From the NCBI RefSeq assembly GCF_030604785.1, contig NZ_JAUVVF010000001.1:1-64000 (forward strand): DNA of 64,000 nt. The letters are read 5' to 3'. The notes beneath the pieces were generated by a model that saw only the letters and a program-made list of their open reading frames with translations, searched no databases and was not told where the DNA came from. This document shows positions 52,670-60,232 of the stretch, piece by piece; position 1 is the stretch's first letter, and each line of letters starts with the position of its first letter. Source of the DNA: Paracoccus sp. (in: a-proteobacteria) (GTDB lineage: Bacteria > Pseudomonadota > Alphaproteobacteria > Rhodobacterales > Rhodobacteraceae). Both the position numbers and the translations under genes were made by a program.

Positions 52670-52706
52670 GCGGGGCGGGCAGGGAGGGAGGGGGCGCCCG
52701 CCCCGC
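52670..52706 (-). promoter_or_regulatory. Intercistronic stem-loop between binding-protein and permease genes
   Basis: GCGGGGCGGGC (52670-52680) and GCCCGCCCCGC (52696-52706) form a perfect 11-bp stem in the 77-base gap. Such hairpins often protect the upstream message or cause partial termination, giving more binding protein than permease. Confidence 0.6.
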
Positions 52707-52715
52707 ATGCCGCCG

Positions 52716-53957
52716 TTACTGGGCGGCGGCGTAGATGCGCTGGCGCTGACGCTCCAGCCGTTCGAGGATCGCGTCCAGACGCTCGGGGCGGACCATGAAT
52801 TCCTGGAAGCCCTCCATCCCGGCCTTGGCCATCTCGGCCGGGGCGTCACGGTCGAAGAACTGCGCGATGCCGGCTTCGGCCGTGGACAGCATCTCGAAGC
52901 CCGCCTGCAGGAAGGGATCGTCGCCGACGCTGGCCTCGGAATTGACCGGAAGCTGGCCGAGCGCCTCGTTGATCCGCGTCTGCACGTCGGGACGCGCGAT
53001 ATAGGCCAGGAACAGCTTGGCATCCTCGGGGTTCTTCGCGCCCGCCGGGATGTGCATCGAGTCGGTCGGAGCCTCTTCGGCGCGCGGAATGTCGGGGTTG
53101 ATCGTCGGGAAGGACATGAAGCCGAGCGTCTCGTCCGTCATGCCGCCATCGCGGAAGGCCGCGACCGCGAAATTGCCCATGACGTAATGCGCCGCACGGC
53201 CCTGCACGATGTTGGCCACCGCATCCTGCCAGTCGATCGCGGCATGGTTCGCCGTCGTGTAGGGCAGGATCTTTTCCCATTCGGCAAAGACCGCGCGCAC
53301 GCTGTCATCTGTCCAGGGAATCTCCCCGTTCGTCAGCTGCATGTGCCAGTCATAGCCGTTGGTGCGCAGCGACAGGTAATCGAAGATCCCCGCCACCGGC
53401 CACAGCGCCTTGGACCCGGTGGTCAGGCAGTCGATCCCGGCCTCCTGAAAGGCGGCGCAATTGGCGATGAAGCCCTCCCAGTCGGTCGCGGGCTCGACGC
53501 CCGCGGCGGCATAGGCCTCCTTGTTGTAGTAGATGCCCCACTGATAATAGGTGTAGGGCACGCCCCATTGCCTGTCGTCGAAGGTCATCGAGGACAGGGT
53601 CGAGCCAAGGCTGTCCTTCAGCCCGTTCTCTTCCCAGACATCCGAAACGTCCAGCAACTGGCCCGCATCGACGAAGGGTTTCATGCGGTTGCCGGCGAAC
53701 CAGGTGATCAGATCGGGCGGATCGGCGGTCAGGAAGTTGCGGATCGCGGTCTTGTAGCCCTCGTGGTCGAAGGTGTTGATCTCGACCCGGATCTCGGGGT
53801 GCTCGGCCATGAAATCGGCGGCAAGCTGTTCGAACATCGCCCGCGGCGCGGGGTCCGAGGCGTTGCTGTTGAAGGTCAGCACGCGCTGCTGGGCCATCGC
53901 GGGCGCCGCGCTGCACATCAGCGCCGCAAGCAGCAGACCCTTTCCGTGAAGTGCCAT
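52716..53957 (-). CDS. Sugar ABC transporter periplasmic binding protein
   Basis: 413 residues. A Sec signal peptide ends in SAAPAMA/QQ. The mature protein is a family 1 extracellular solute-binding protein: VLTFNSNASDPAPRAMFEQL, PDLITWFAGNRMKPFVDAGQ, PYTYYQWGIYYNKEAYAAAG and AAHYVMGNFAVAAFRDGG. The start was chosen where the signal peptide begins, directly after an AAGGGAGGAG tract. It is the first gene of the minus-strand arm, next to tandem operator-like repeats, and is the likely galactoside-recognition component. Confidence 0.94.
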   Translation of the reverse strand: MALHGKGLLLAALMCSAAPAMAQQRVLTFNSNASDPAPRAMFEQLAADFMAEHPEIRVEINTFDHEGYKTAIRNFLTADPPDLITWFAGNRMKPFVDAGQLLDVSDVWEENGLKDSLGSTLSSMTFDDRQWGVPYTYYQWGIYYNKEAYAAAGVEPATDWEGFIANCAAFQEAGIDCLTTGSKALWPVAGIFDYLSLRTNGYDWHMQLTNGEIPWTDDSVRAVFAEWEKILPYTTANHAAIDWQDAVANIVQGRAAHYVMGNFAVAAFRDGGMTDETLGFMSFPTINPDIPRAEEAPTDSMHIPAGAKNPEDAKLFLAYIARPDVQTRINEALGQLPVNSEASVGDDPFLQAGFEMLSTAEAGIAQFFDRDAPAEMAKAGMEGFQEFMVRPERLDAILERLERQRQRIYAAAQ

Positions 53958-53974
53958 TCTCTCCTCCCTTGCAG

Positions 53975-54011
53975 GTTCCAAATAATGAAACCAAGTTTTG
54001 AATATTGAAAC
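53975..54011 (+). promoter_or_regulatory. Tandem 17-bp dyads in the divergent galactoside promoter, probable IclR-type operator
   Basis: GTTCCAAATAATGAAAC (53975-53991) and GTTTTGAATATTGAAAC (53995-54011) are near-identical copies. Each has partial two-fold symmetry (GTT...AAC), and their starts are 20 bp apart, two helical turns. They lie in the only AT-rich stretch between the binding-protein gene and the IclR-type gene, where they could control both arms. Confidence 0.7.
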
Positions 54012-54062
54012 TATGTGGCGAATCGCTTAGCCTGTCAACATGGTGGATGAGGAGGCATGGCC

Positions 54063-54851
54063 ATGCAGGGGCGCGAGGCGTCTGACGGGACGGTGGGGCG
54101 GACGCTGGCCGTTCTGGACTTGGTGGCGGGCTTCGGTCGCCCGGTCCGCTTTGCCGAGATCCTGCCCGTGGCGGGCCTGCCCAAGGCGACGCTCTATCGC
54201 TTTCTGCAGGTGCTGACGCATCAGGACATGCTGGCCTTCGACGAGGATCGGCAGACCTATGCGCCCGGCATGCGGCTTGTCCGGCTGGCCCATTCGGCCT
54301 GGGCGCAATCGTCGCTGGCGCCGCTGGCGCGCGAGGTGCTGGACGAACTGGCCGAGACGCTTGGCCAGACCGTCCATCTGGCGCAGCTGGACAATGGCGC
54401 GGTCCTTTACGTGGACAAGCGCAATGCCCGCCAGCCGGTCGAGATGTTCTCGCAATCGGGCAAGGTGGGTCCGGCCTATTGCACCGGCGTGGGCAAGGCG
54501 ATGCTGGCCCATCTGCCCGAGGATCGGCTGGCCGCCGCCATCGACCGGCAATCATTCCACGCCCATACGCCGAACACGCTGACCAGCCCGGCGGCCCTGC
54601 GCGCCGAACTGGCCCTGATCCGCCAGCGCGGCTATGCGCTGGACGACGAGGAACACGAGACCGGCATCGCCTGCATCGCCGCCCCGATCCTGTCGGGGTC
54701 GGGCCGGATCCTGGGCGCGATCTCGGTCACGACCACCACCGCCGCCACCAGCCGCGACCAGCTTCTGGCGCTGGCCGGGCCCGTCACCCGGGCCGCCGCG
54801 CGCATCGCCGCCACCGCCGAGGCGTGGCGCTTTCCCGAAATCAAGTCATGA
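54063..54851 (+). CDS. IclR-family regulator of the galactoside locus
   Basis: 262 residues. A winged helix (TVGRTLAVLDLVAGFGRPVR, VAGLPKATLYRFLQVLTHQD) is joined to the IclR effector domain (LDELAETLGQTVHLAQLDNG, YCTGVGKAMLAHLPEDRL, DDEEHETGIACIAAPI). The second of two close ATGs was chosen because GGAGG lies seven bases before it and only one base before the first. It heads the plus-strand arm and probably represses both arms until a galactose-derived ligand binds. Confidence 0.92.
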   Translation: MQGREASDGTVGRTLAVLDLVAGFGRPVRFAEILPVAGLPKATLYRFLQVLTHQDMLAFDEDRQTYAPGMRLVRLAHSAWAQSSLAPLAREVLDELAETLGQTVHLAQLDNGAVLYVDKRNARQPVEMFSQSGKVGPAYCTGVGKAMLAHLPEDRLAAAIDRQSFHAHTPNTLTSPAALRAELALIRQRGYALDDEEHETGIACIAAPILSGSGRILGAISVTTTTAATSRDQLLALAGPVTRAAARIAATAEAWRFPEIKS

Positions 54852-54858
54852 GGTTGCC

Positions 54859-55914
54859 ATGTCCGGCGTCCAGCTGAACCGCGTCACCAAGGAATTTGGC
54901 CCCGTCCGGGTCATCCATGGCGTCGATCTTGCAATCGAGCAGGGGGAATTCTGCGTCTTCGTCGGCCCCTCGGGCTGCGGCAAGTCCACGCTTCTGCGCA
55001 TGATCGCGGGCCTCGAGGAGACGACCGGCGGTCAGGTCCTGATCGAGGATCAGGACGTCACAGATGCCGAACCCGCCGACCGCGGCGTGGCGATGGTGTT
55101 CCAGACCTATGCGCTCTATCCACACATGACGGTCGCGCAGAACATGGGCTTCGGGCTGAAGATGAACGGCCATCCCAAGGCCGAGATCGCCGCCAAGGTG
55201 GCCGAGGCCGCCCGCATCCTCAAGCTGGACCCGCTGCTGGACCGCAAGCCCGCCGCCCTGTCGGGCGGCCAGCGCCAGCGCGTCGCGATCGGGCGCGCCA
55301 TCGTGCGCGGGCCCAAGGTGTTCCTCTTCGACGAGCCGCTGTCGAACCTCGACGCCGAGCTGCGCGTCGAGATGCGGGCCGAGATCGCGCGCCTGCACCG
55401 CGAGATCCGGGCGACGATGATCTACGTCACCCACGACCAGGTCGAGGCGATGACCATGGCCGACAAGATCGTCGTGCTGCGCGCCGGCCGGATCGAGCAG
55501 GTGGGCAGCCCGATGCAGCTTTACGACGACCCCGACAACCGCTTCGTCGCGGGCTTCATCGGCAGCCCGGCGATGAACTTCGTCAAGGGCCGCGTGCAGG
55601 GCGGGCAGGTGGTCAGCCCCGCCTTTGCCGCGACCCTGCCCGCCGACCGTCCCGCCCTGTCGGAGGGCCGCGCGGTCGAGATCGGCCTGCGCCCCGACGC
55701 GCTGCGCCTGTCGGGCGACGGCCCCTTCCGGGTCGAGCTGGCCGAGAACCTGGGCGGGACGACCTTCGCCCATCTGCGCGCCCCCTCGGGCGAGAAGCTG
55801 ATCGTGCAGACCGGCCAGCGCCTGGACCCGGCGGGCGGCGGCAGCGTGGGCCTGACCTTCGACCCGGCCGATGCCTTCTTCTTCGACGCCGAGACCGGGC
55901 AGCGCCTGAGATGA
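54859..55914 (+). CDS. ABC transporter ATPase (MalK/UgpC type)
   Basis: 351 residues. Walker A GPSGCGKSTLL, Q-loop VFQTYALYPHM, ABC signature LSGGQRQRVAIGRAIV, Walker B VFLFDEPLSNLD and switch His in YVTHDQVEAMTMAD, then a C-terminal TOBE/MalK regulatory domain. It should energise the permeases at 50871-52638, although it is encoded on the opposite arm. It follows the IclR gene by seven bases and overlaps the next gene by four. Confidence 0.95.
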   Translation: MSGVQLNRVTKEFGPVRVIHGVDLAIEQGEFCVFVGPSGCGKSTLLRMIAGLEETTGGQVLIEDQDVTDAEPADRGVAMVFQTYALYPHMTVAQNMGFGLKMNGHPKAEIAAKVAEAARILKLDPLLDRKPAALSGGQRQRVAIGRAIVRGPKVFLFDEPLSNLDAELRVEMRAEIARLHREIRATMIYVTHDQVEAMTMADKIVVLRAGRIEQVGSPMQLYDDPDNRFVAGFIGSPAMNFVKGRVQGGQVVSPAFAATLPADRPALSEGRAVEIGLRPDALRLSGDGPFRVELAENLGGTTFAHLRAPSGEKLIVQTGQRLDPAGGGSVGLTFDPADAFFFDAETGQRLR

Positions 55915-56819
55915 GCCTGAGGATCGGACTTGTGGGCCTGGGCACCATCGCGTGCGCCCAGCACCTGCCCGCCATTGCCGCGACCGACGGCCTGACCTTG
56001 ACCGCCATCGCCAGCCGCAACGCCACGCTGGAGGGCGTCGCCAACCACCGCGACGTGACGCAGATGCTGGCCGATGTGGATGCGGTGTCGCTCTGCACCC
56101 CGCCGCAGGGGCGGTTCGATCAGGCGATGGCCGTGCTGCGCGCGGGCCGCCACCTGATGCTGGAGAAACCCCCCGGCGCGACCCTGTCCGAGATGGCGGT
56201 CCTTGAGGCCGAGGCCGCGCGCCAGGGCGTCACCATCCACGCCACCTGGCATTCGCGCGAGGCCGCGGCGGTGGACGCGGCCCGCGACTGGCTGGCCACG
56301 ACCCGCATCCGCGCCGTCCGCATCGACTGGTGCGAGGATGTGCGCAAATGGCATCCGGGGCAGGAGTGGATCTGGCAGCCCGGCGGCCTGGGCGTCTTTG
56401 ACCCCGGCATCAACGCGCTGTCGATCCTGACCGCCCTGATCCCCGGCGTGCGGCTGGTGGGCGCCGACCTGCACATCCCCGCGAACCGCCAGACCCCCAT
56501 CGCCGCCGATCTGAGCCTGGAGGCTGGCCATCCCATCGCCGCGCATTTCGACTGGCGCGTGACGGGGGATGAGACCTGGCAGATCGCCTTTGACACCGAT
56601 GCCGGCCCCGCGACCCTGTCCGAAGGGGGCGCGCGCTTCACCGCGCCGGGCCTGGAGACCGTGGGTGAGAACCGCGAATATGCCCGCCTTTACGCCCGCT
56701 TCCGCGATCTGGTCGCGGCGGGCGACAGCGATTGCGATCTGGCGCCGCTGCGCCTGGTCGCCGATGCCTTCCTGACGGGCCGCCAGCACGCCGCCCCCGC
56801 CTTCGAGGACAAGCCTTGA
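55911..56819 (+). CDS. Gfo/Idh/MocA oxidoreductase, probable D-galactose 1-dehydrogenase
   Basis: 302 residues. The Rossmann motif is RIGLVGLGTIACAQHLPAIA and the family EKPPGATLSEM segment carries the conserved Lys of EKP. It is likely to oxidise D-galactose with NAD(P)+ to the lactone, first step of the De Ley-Doudoroff route. The call rests on similarity to known galactose dehydrogenases of this family and the adjoining dgoD. Its stop overlaps the TTG start of dgoD. Confidence 0.87.
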   Translation: MSLRIGLVGLGTIACAQHLPAIAATDGLTLTAIASRNATLEGVANHRDVTQMLADVDAVSLCTPPQGRFDQAMAVLRAGRHLMLEKPPGATLSEMAVLEAEAARQGVTIHATWHSREAAAVDAARDWLATTRIRAVRIDWCEDVRKWHPGQEWIWQPGGLGVFDPGINALSILTALIPGVRLVGADLHIPANRQTPIAADLSLEAGHPIAAHFDWRVTGDETWQIAFDTDAGPATLSEGGARFTAPGLETVGENREYARLYARFRDLVAAGDSDCDLAPLRLVADAFLTGRQHAAPAFEDKP

Positions 56820-57964
56820 AAATCACCGCCATCGAGACCTTCATCGTTCCGCCCCGCTGGTGCTTCGTCAAGATCAGCACGGATGAGGGCATCAGCGGTT
56901 GGGGCGAACCCGTCCTGGAAGGCCGCGCCGCCTCGGTCGCCGCCTGCGTCGAGGAGCTGTCCGACTACCTGATCGGCCGCGACCCGCGCCTGATCCAGGA
57001 CCACTGGACGGTGATGTATCGCGCGGGCTTCTATCGCGGCGGCGGCATCCACATGTCAGCCATCGCGGGGATCGACCAGGCGCTGTGGGACATCAAGGGC
57101 AAGGATCTGGGCGTGCCGGTCCATGCCCTGCTGGGCGGCCAGCAGCGCGACCGCATCCGCGTCTACAGCTGGATCGGCGGCGACCGTCCGGGCGACACGG
57201 CGCGGATGGCGCGCGATTGCGGCGACCGGGGCTTCACTGCCGTCAAGATGAACGGCACCGAGGAGATGCAGTTCGTCGACAGCCACGCCAAGGTCGATCA
57301 GGTCCTGGAGCGCGTGCAGGCCATCCGCGAGGAGATGAGCCCCGATTTCGGCATCGGCATCGACTTCCACGGCCGTGTCCATCGCCCGATGGCCAAGGTT
57401 CTCGCCAAGGAACTGGAGCCCTTCCGCCTGATGTTCATCGAGGAGCCGGTGCTGTCCGAACATGCCGAGGCGCTGCGCGAGATCGCCAATCACTGCTCGA
57501 CCCCCATCGCCCTGGGTGAACGCCTCTACACGCGGTGGGACTTCAAGGCGATCCTGCAGGGCGGTTTCGTCGACATCATCCAGCCCGATCCCAGCCATGC
57601 GGGCGGCATCACCGAGACCTATCGCATTGCTGCCATGGCCGAGGCGCATGACGTGGCCTTGGCGCTGCACTGCCCGCTCGGCCCCATCGCGCTGGCCGCG
57701 AACCTGCAGCTGGACGCGGTCTGCTACAACGCCTTCATCCAGGAGCAGTCGCTTGGCATCCATTACAACCAGGGCAGCGACCTGCTGGACTATCTGACCG
57801 ACCCGTCGGTCTTTGCCTATGACGACGGTTTCGTCGCGATCCCGCAGGGGCCGGGTCTGGGCATCGAGGTGAACGAGGACAAGGTCCGCCAGATGGCCGC
57901 CGAAGGGCACCGCTGGCGCAACCCCGTCTGGCGCCATGCCGACGGCAGCTTTGCGGAGTGGTGA
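56816..57964 (+). CDS. dgoD: D-galactonate dehydratase
   Basis: 382 residues when started at TTG 56816, exactly the length of the E. coli enzyme. The sequence KITAIETFIVPPRWCFVKIS is the family N-terminus, and no later ATG keeps it. Enolase-superfamily features include ISGWGEPVLEGRAASV, GGGIHMSAIAGIDQALWDIK, GIGIDFHGRVHRPMA (Asp metal ligand and nearby His), FIEEPVLSEHAE (Glu) and PIALGERLYTRWDF (Glu). It removes water from galactonate to give KDGal for DgoK. The overlap with the previous stop (TTGA) implies coupling. Confidence 0.95.
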   Translation: MKITAIETFIVPPRWCFVKISTDEGISGWGEPVLEGRAASVAACVEELSDYLIGRDPRLIQDHWTVMYRAGFYRGGGIHMSAIAGIDQALWDIKGKDLGVPVHALLGGQQRDRIRVYSWIGGDRPGDTARMARDCGDRGFTAVKMNGTEEMQFVDSHAKVDQVLERVQAIREEMSPDFGIGIDFHGRVHRPMAKVLAKELEPFRLMFIEEPVLSEHAEALREIANHCSTPIALGERLYTRWDFKAILQGGFVDIIQPDPSHAGGITETYRIAAMAEAHDVALALHCPLGPIALAANLQLDAVCYNAFIQEQSLGIHYNQGSDLLDYLTDPSVFAYDDGFVAIPQGPGLGIEVNEDKVRQMAAEGHRWRNPVWRHADGSFAEW

Positions 57965-57966
57965 TC

Positions 57967-60165
57967 ATGCGGACCATCGAGAGACTGAACCACGGCTGGA
58001 TCTTCGCCGAAGGCGCCGCCGATCCCGCAGCAGCGCTGGACGGCGCCCCGGTCACGTTGCCGCACAACGCGGTGGACCTGCCGCTGAGCTATTTCGACGA
58101 GCGCCTCTATCAGCGCGCCTTCACCTATCAGCGCGTGATCGCGTGGGACGAGGCATGGGCGGGCCGCCGGGTGCAGCTGCGCTTTGACGGGGCCATGGCC
58201 GACAATGTGGTCTGGGTGAACGGCGTGCAGGTCGTGGCCCATCCCGACGGCTATACGCCCTTCGTGGCCGACCTGACCGACCATCTGCGCCCCGGCGACA
58301 ACCTTGTGACGGTGCGGATCGACGGGACCGAGAACCCCGCCATTCCGCCCTTTGGCGCGCAGATCGACTATCTGACCTATGCGGGCATCTATCGCGATGT
58401 CTGGCTGATGGTGCTGCCCGAACGGCACCTGACCAATGCGCGTATCCTGACGCCCGATGCGCTGTCGGACGCGAAAACCGTCGTGATCCGCCCTGAGGTC
58501 ACCGCCCCCGGCCCGGTCCGCGCCCGCCTCCTGGACGGCACGCGCGAGATCGCCGCCGTGGAGGGCGAGGGGGAACTGACCCTGTCGGGCCTGACCGGCC
58601 TGTCGCTGTGGTCCACCGAGAACCCGCAGCTTTACACGGTCGAGCTCACCCTGCCCGACAGCGGCGACGTGACCACGCACCGCTTCGGCTTCCGCACCGC
58701 GGAATGGACGCCGCAGGGCTTTCTGCTGAACGGCCAGCCGATGAAGCTGCGCGGGCTGAACCGGCACCAGAGCTGGCCGCATCAGGGCTATGCCGCGGGC
58801 CGTCATGCGCAGGAACGCGATGCCGAGATCCTGCGCTTTGATCTGGGCTGCAACATCGTGCGCACCTCGCATTACCCCCAAAGCAAGTGGTTCCTGGACC
58901 GCTGCGACGAGATCGGCCTTCTGGTCTTCGAGGAGATCCCCGGCTGGCAGCATATCGGCGACGCCGCCTGGCAGGACCGCAGCGTGGACAACGTCCGCGC
59001 CATGATCACCCGCGACTGGAACCATCCCAGCATCGTGATCTGGGGCGTGCGCATTAACGAAAGCCAGGACAATCACGACTTCTATGCCCGCACCAACGCG
59101 CTGGCGCGCGAGCTGGACCCGACGCGGTCGACGGGCGGCGTGCGCTACATCACCGACAGCGAGATGCTGGAGGACGTCTATACGATGAACGACTTCATCC
59201 TGGACGAATCCGAGCTGCCGCTGATCAACCGCCCGCGCACCGCGCTGCGCGCGCCCGCCGAGGTGACCGGCATCAAGAAGCCTGTCCCCTATCTGGTCAC
59301 CGAATATAACGGCCACATGTTCCCGACCAAGGCGCAGGACCCCGAACTGCGCCAGATGGAGCATGTGATCCGCCACCTTGAGGTGCTGAACGCCGCGCAT
59401 GGCGATGCGGGGATCGCCGGGTCGATCGGCTGGTGCATGTTCGACTACAACACGCACAAGGATTTCGGCGCGGGCGACCGCATCTGCCATCACGGCGTCA
59501 TGGACATCTGGCGAGAGCCGAAATTCGCGGCCTTCGCCTATGCCAGCCAGAAGCCGCCCGCCGAGGGCGTGGTGATGGAGCCCGTCACCTTCTGGGCGCG
59601 GGGCGAGCGCAACATCGGCGGCGTGCTGCCGCTGGTGATCCTGACGAATTGCGACGAGGTCGAGTTCGACTGCGCGGGCGTCACCCGCCGCGTCGGCCCC
59701 GACCGCGAGCGGTTCCCGCATCTGCCGCATCCGCCGGTGATCATCGACCATCGCCATATCGGCGCCGCCGAGCTGGGCCTCTGGGGGATGAGCTGGCATC
59801 CGGGGCGCCTGACCGGCTACCTGGACGGCAATCCCGTGGCGGTGCGGGACTATGTGGCCGACCCGCTGCCGACCCGGCTGCAAATCGCGCCCGACCGGAC
59901 CGAGCTGCCGGCCGAGGCCGACACCGACCTGCGGGTGATCGTCCGGGCGCTGGACCAGGCGGGCAACCATCTGCCCTTCCTGCCGGGCGTCGTCGCGGTT
60001 TCGGTCGAGGGCCCGGCGCGGCTGATCGGCCCCGAGCTGCGCCCGCTGCAGGGCGGCCGCGCGGGGATGATCCTGCGCCTGACCGGCGCGGCGGGCACGA
60101 TCCGCGTCACCGCGCATCACCCGCAATTCCCGCCCTCTGAGGTGACGATCGCCGCCACGGCCTGA
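57967..60165 (+). CDS. GH2 beta-galactosidase
   Basis: 732 residues: sugar-binding and immunoglobulin-like domains, a TIM barrel, and a C-terminal beta domain. The acid/base is Glu365 in VIWGVRINESQDN and the nucleophile Glu446 in PYLVTEYNGH; their 81-residue spacing is as in other GH2 enzymes. No signal peptide, so it hydrolyses imported beta-galactosides such as lactose inside the cell. A beta-galacturonidase or glucuronidase role is less likely given the galactose genes around it. It is the last gene of the plus-strand arm. Confidence 0.9.
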   Translation: MRTIERLNHGWIFAEGAADPAAALDGAPVTLPHNAVDLPLSYFDERLYQRAFTYQRVIAWDEAWAGRRVQLRFDGAMADNVVWVNGVQVVAHPDGYTPFVADLTDHLRPGDNLVTVRIDGTENPAIPPFGAQIDYLTYAGIYRDVWLMVLPERHLTNARILTPDALSDAKTVVIRPEVTAPGPVRARLLDGTREIAAVEGEGELTLSGLTGLSLWSTENPQLYTVELTLPDSGDVTTHRFGFRTAEWTPQGFLLNGQPMKLRGLNRHQSWPHQGYAAGRHAQERDAEILRFDLGCNIVRTSHYPQSKWFLDRCDEIGLLVFEEIPGWQHIGDAAWQDRSVDNVRAMITRDWNHPSIVIWGVRINESQDNHDFYARTNALARELDPTRSTGGVRYITDSEMLEDVYTMNDFILDESELPLINRPRTALRAPAEVTGIKKPVPYLVTEYNGHMFPTKAQDPELRQMEHVIRHLEVLNAAHGDAGIAGSIGWCMFDYNTHKDFGAGDRICHHGVMDIWREPKFAAFAYASQKPPAEGVVMEPVTFWARGERNIGGVLPLVILTNCDEVEFDCAGVTRRVGPDRERFPHLPHPPVIIDHRHIGAAELGLWGMSWHPGRLTGYLDGNPVAVRDYVADPLPTRLQIAPDRTELPAEADTDLRVIVRALDQAGNHLPFLPGVVAVSVEGPARLIGPELRPLQGGRAGMILRLTGAAGTIRVTAHHPQFPPSEVTIAATA

Positions 60166-60188
60166 GCCTGCAGGAACAATGACGGCCC

Positions 60189-60222
60189 CTTGCGGTTGAG
60201 GTCGGGCATCCCCGACCGCAAG
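60189..60222 (+). promoter_or_regulatory. Interrupted stem-loop just upstream of the YdeP-like gene
   Basis: CTTGCG and GTCGGG on the left pair with CCCGAC and CGCAAG on the right, with GTTGAG bulged out and CATC as the loop: 12 pairs in all. The structure ends ten bases before the ATG, next to the AGAGG that serves as ribosome-binding site. It may end beta-galactosidase transcription or affect translation of the next gene. Confidence 0.5.
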
Positions 60223-60232
60223 AGGCCCCCCA

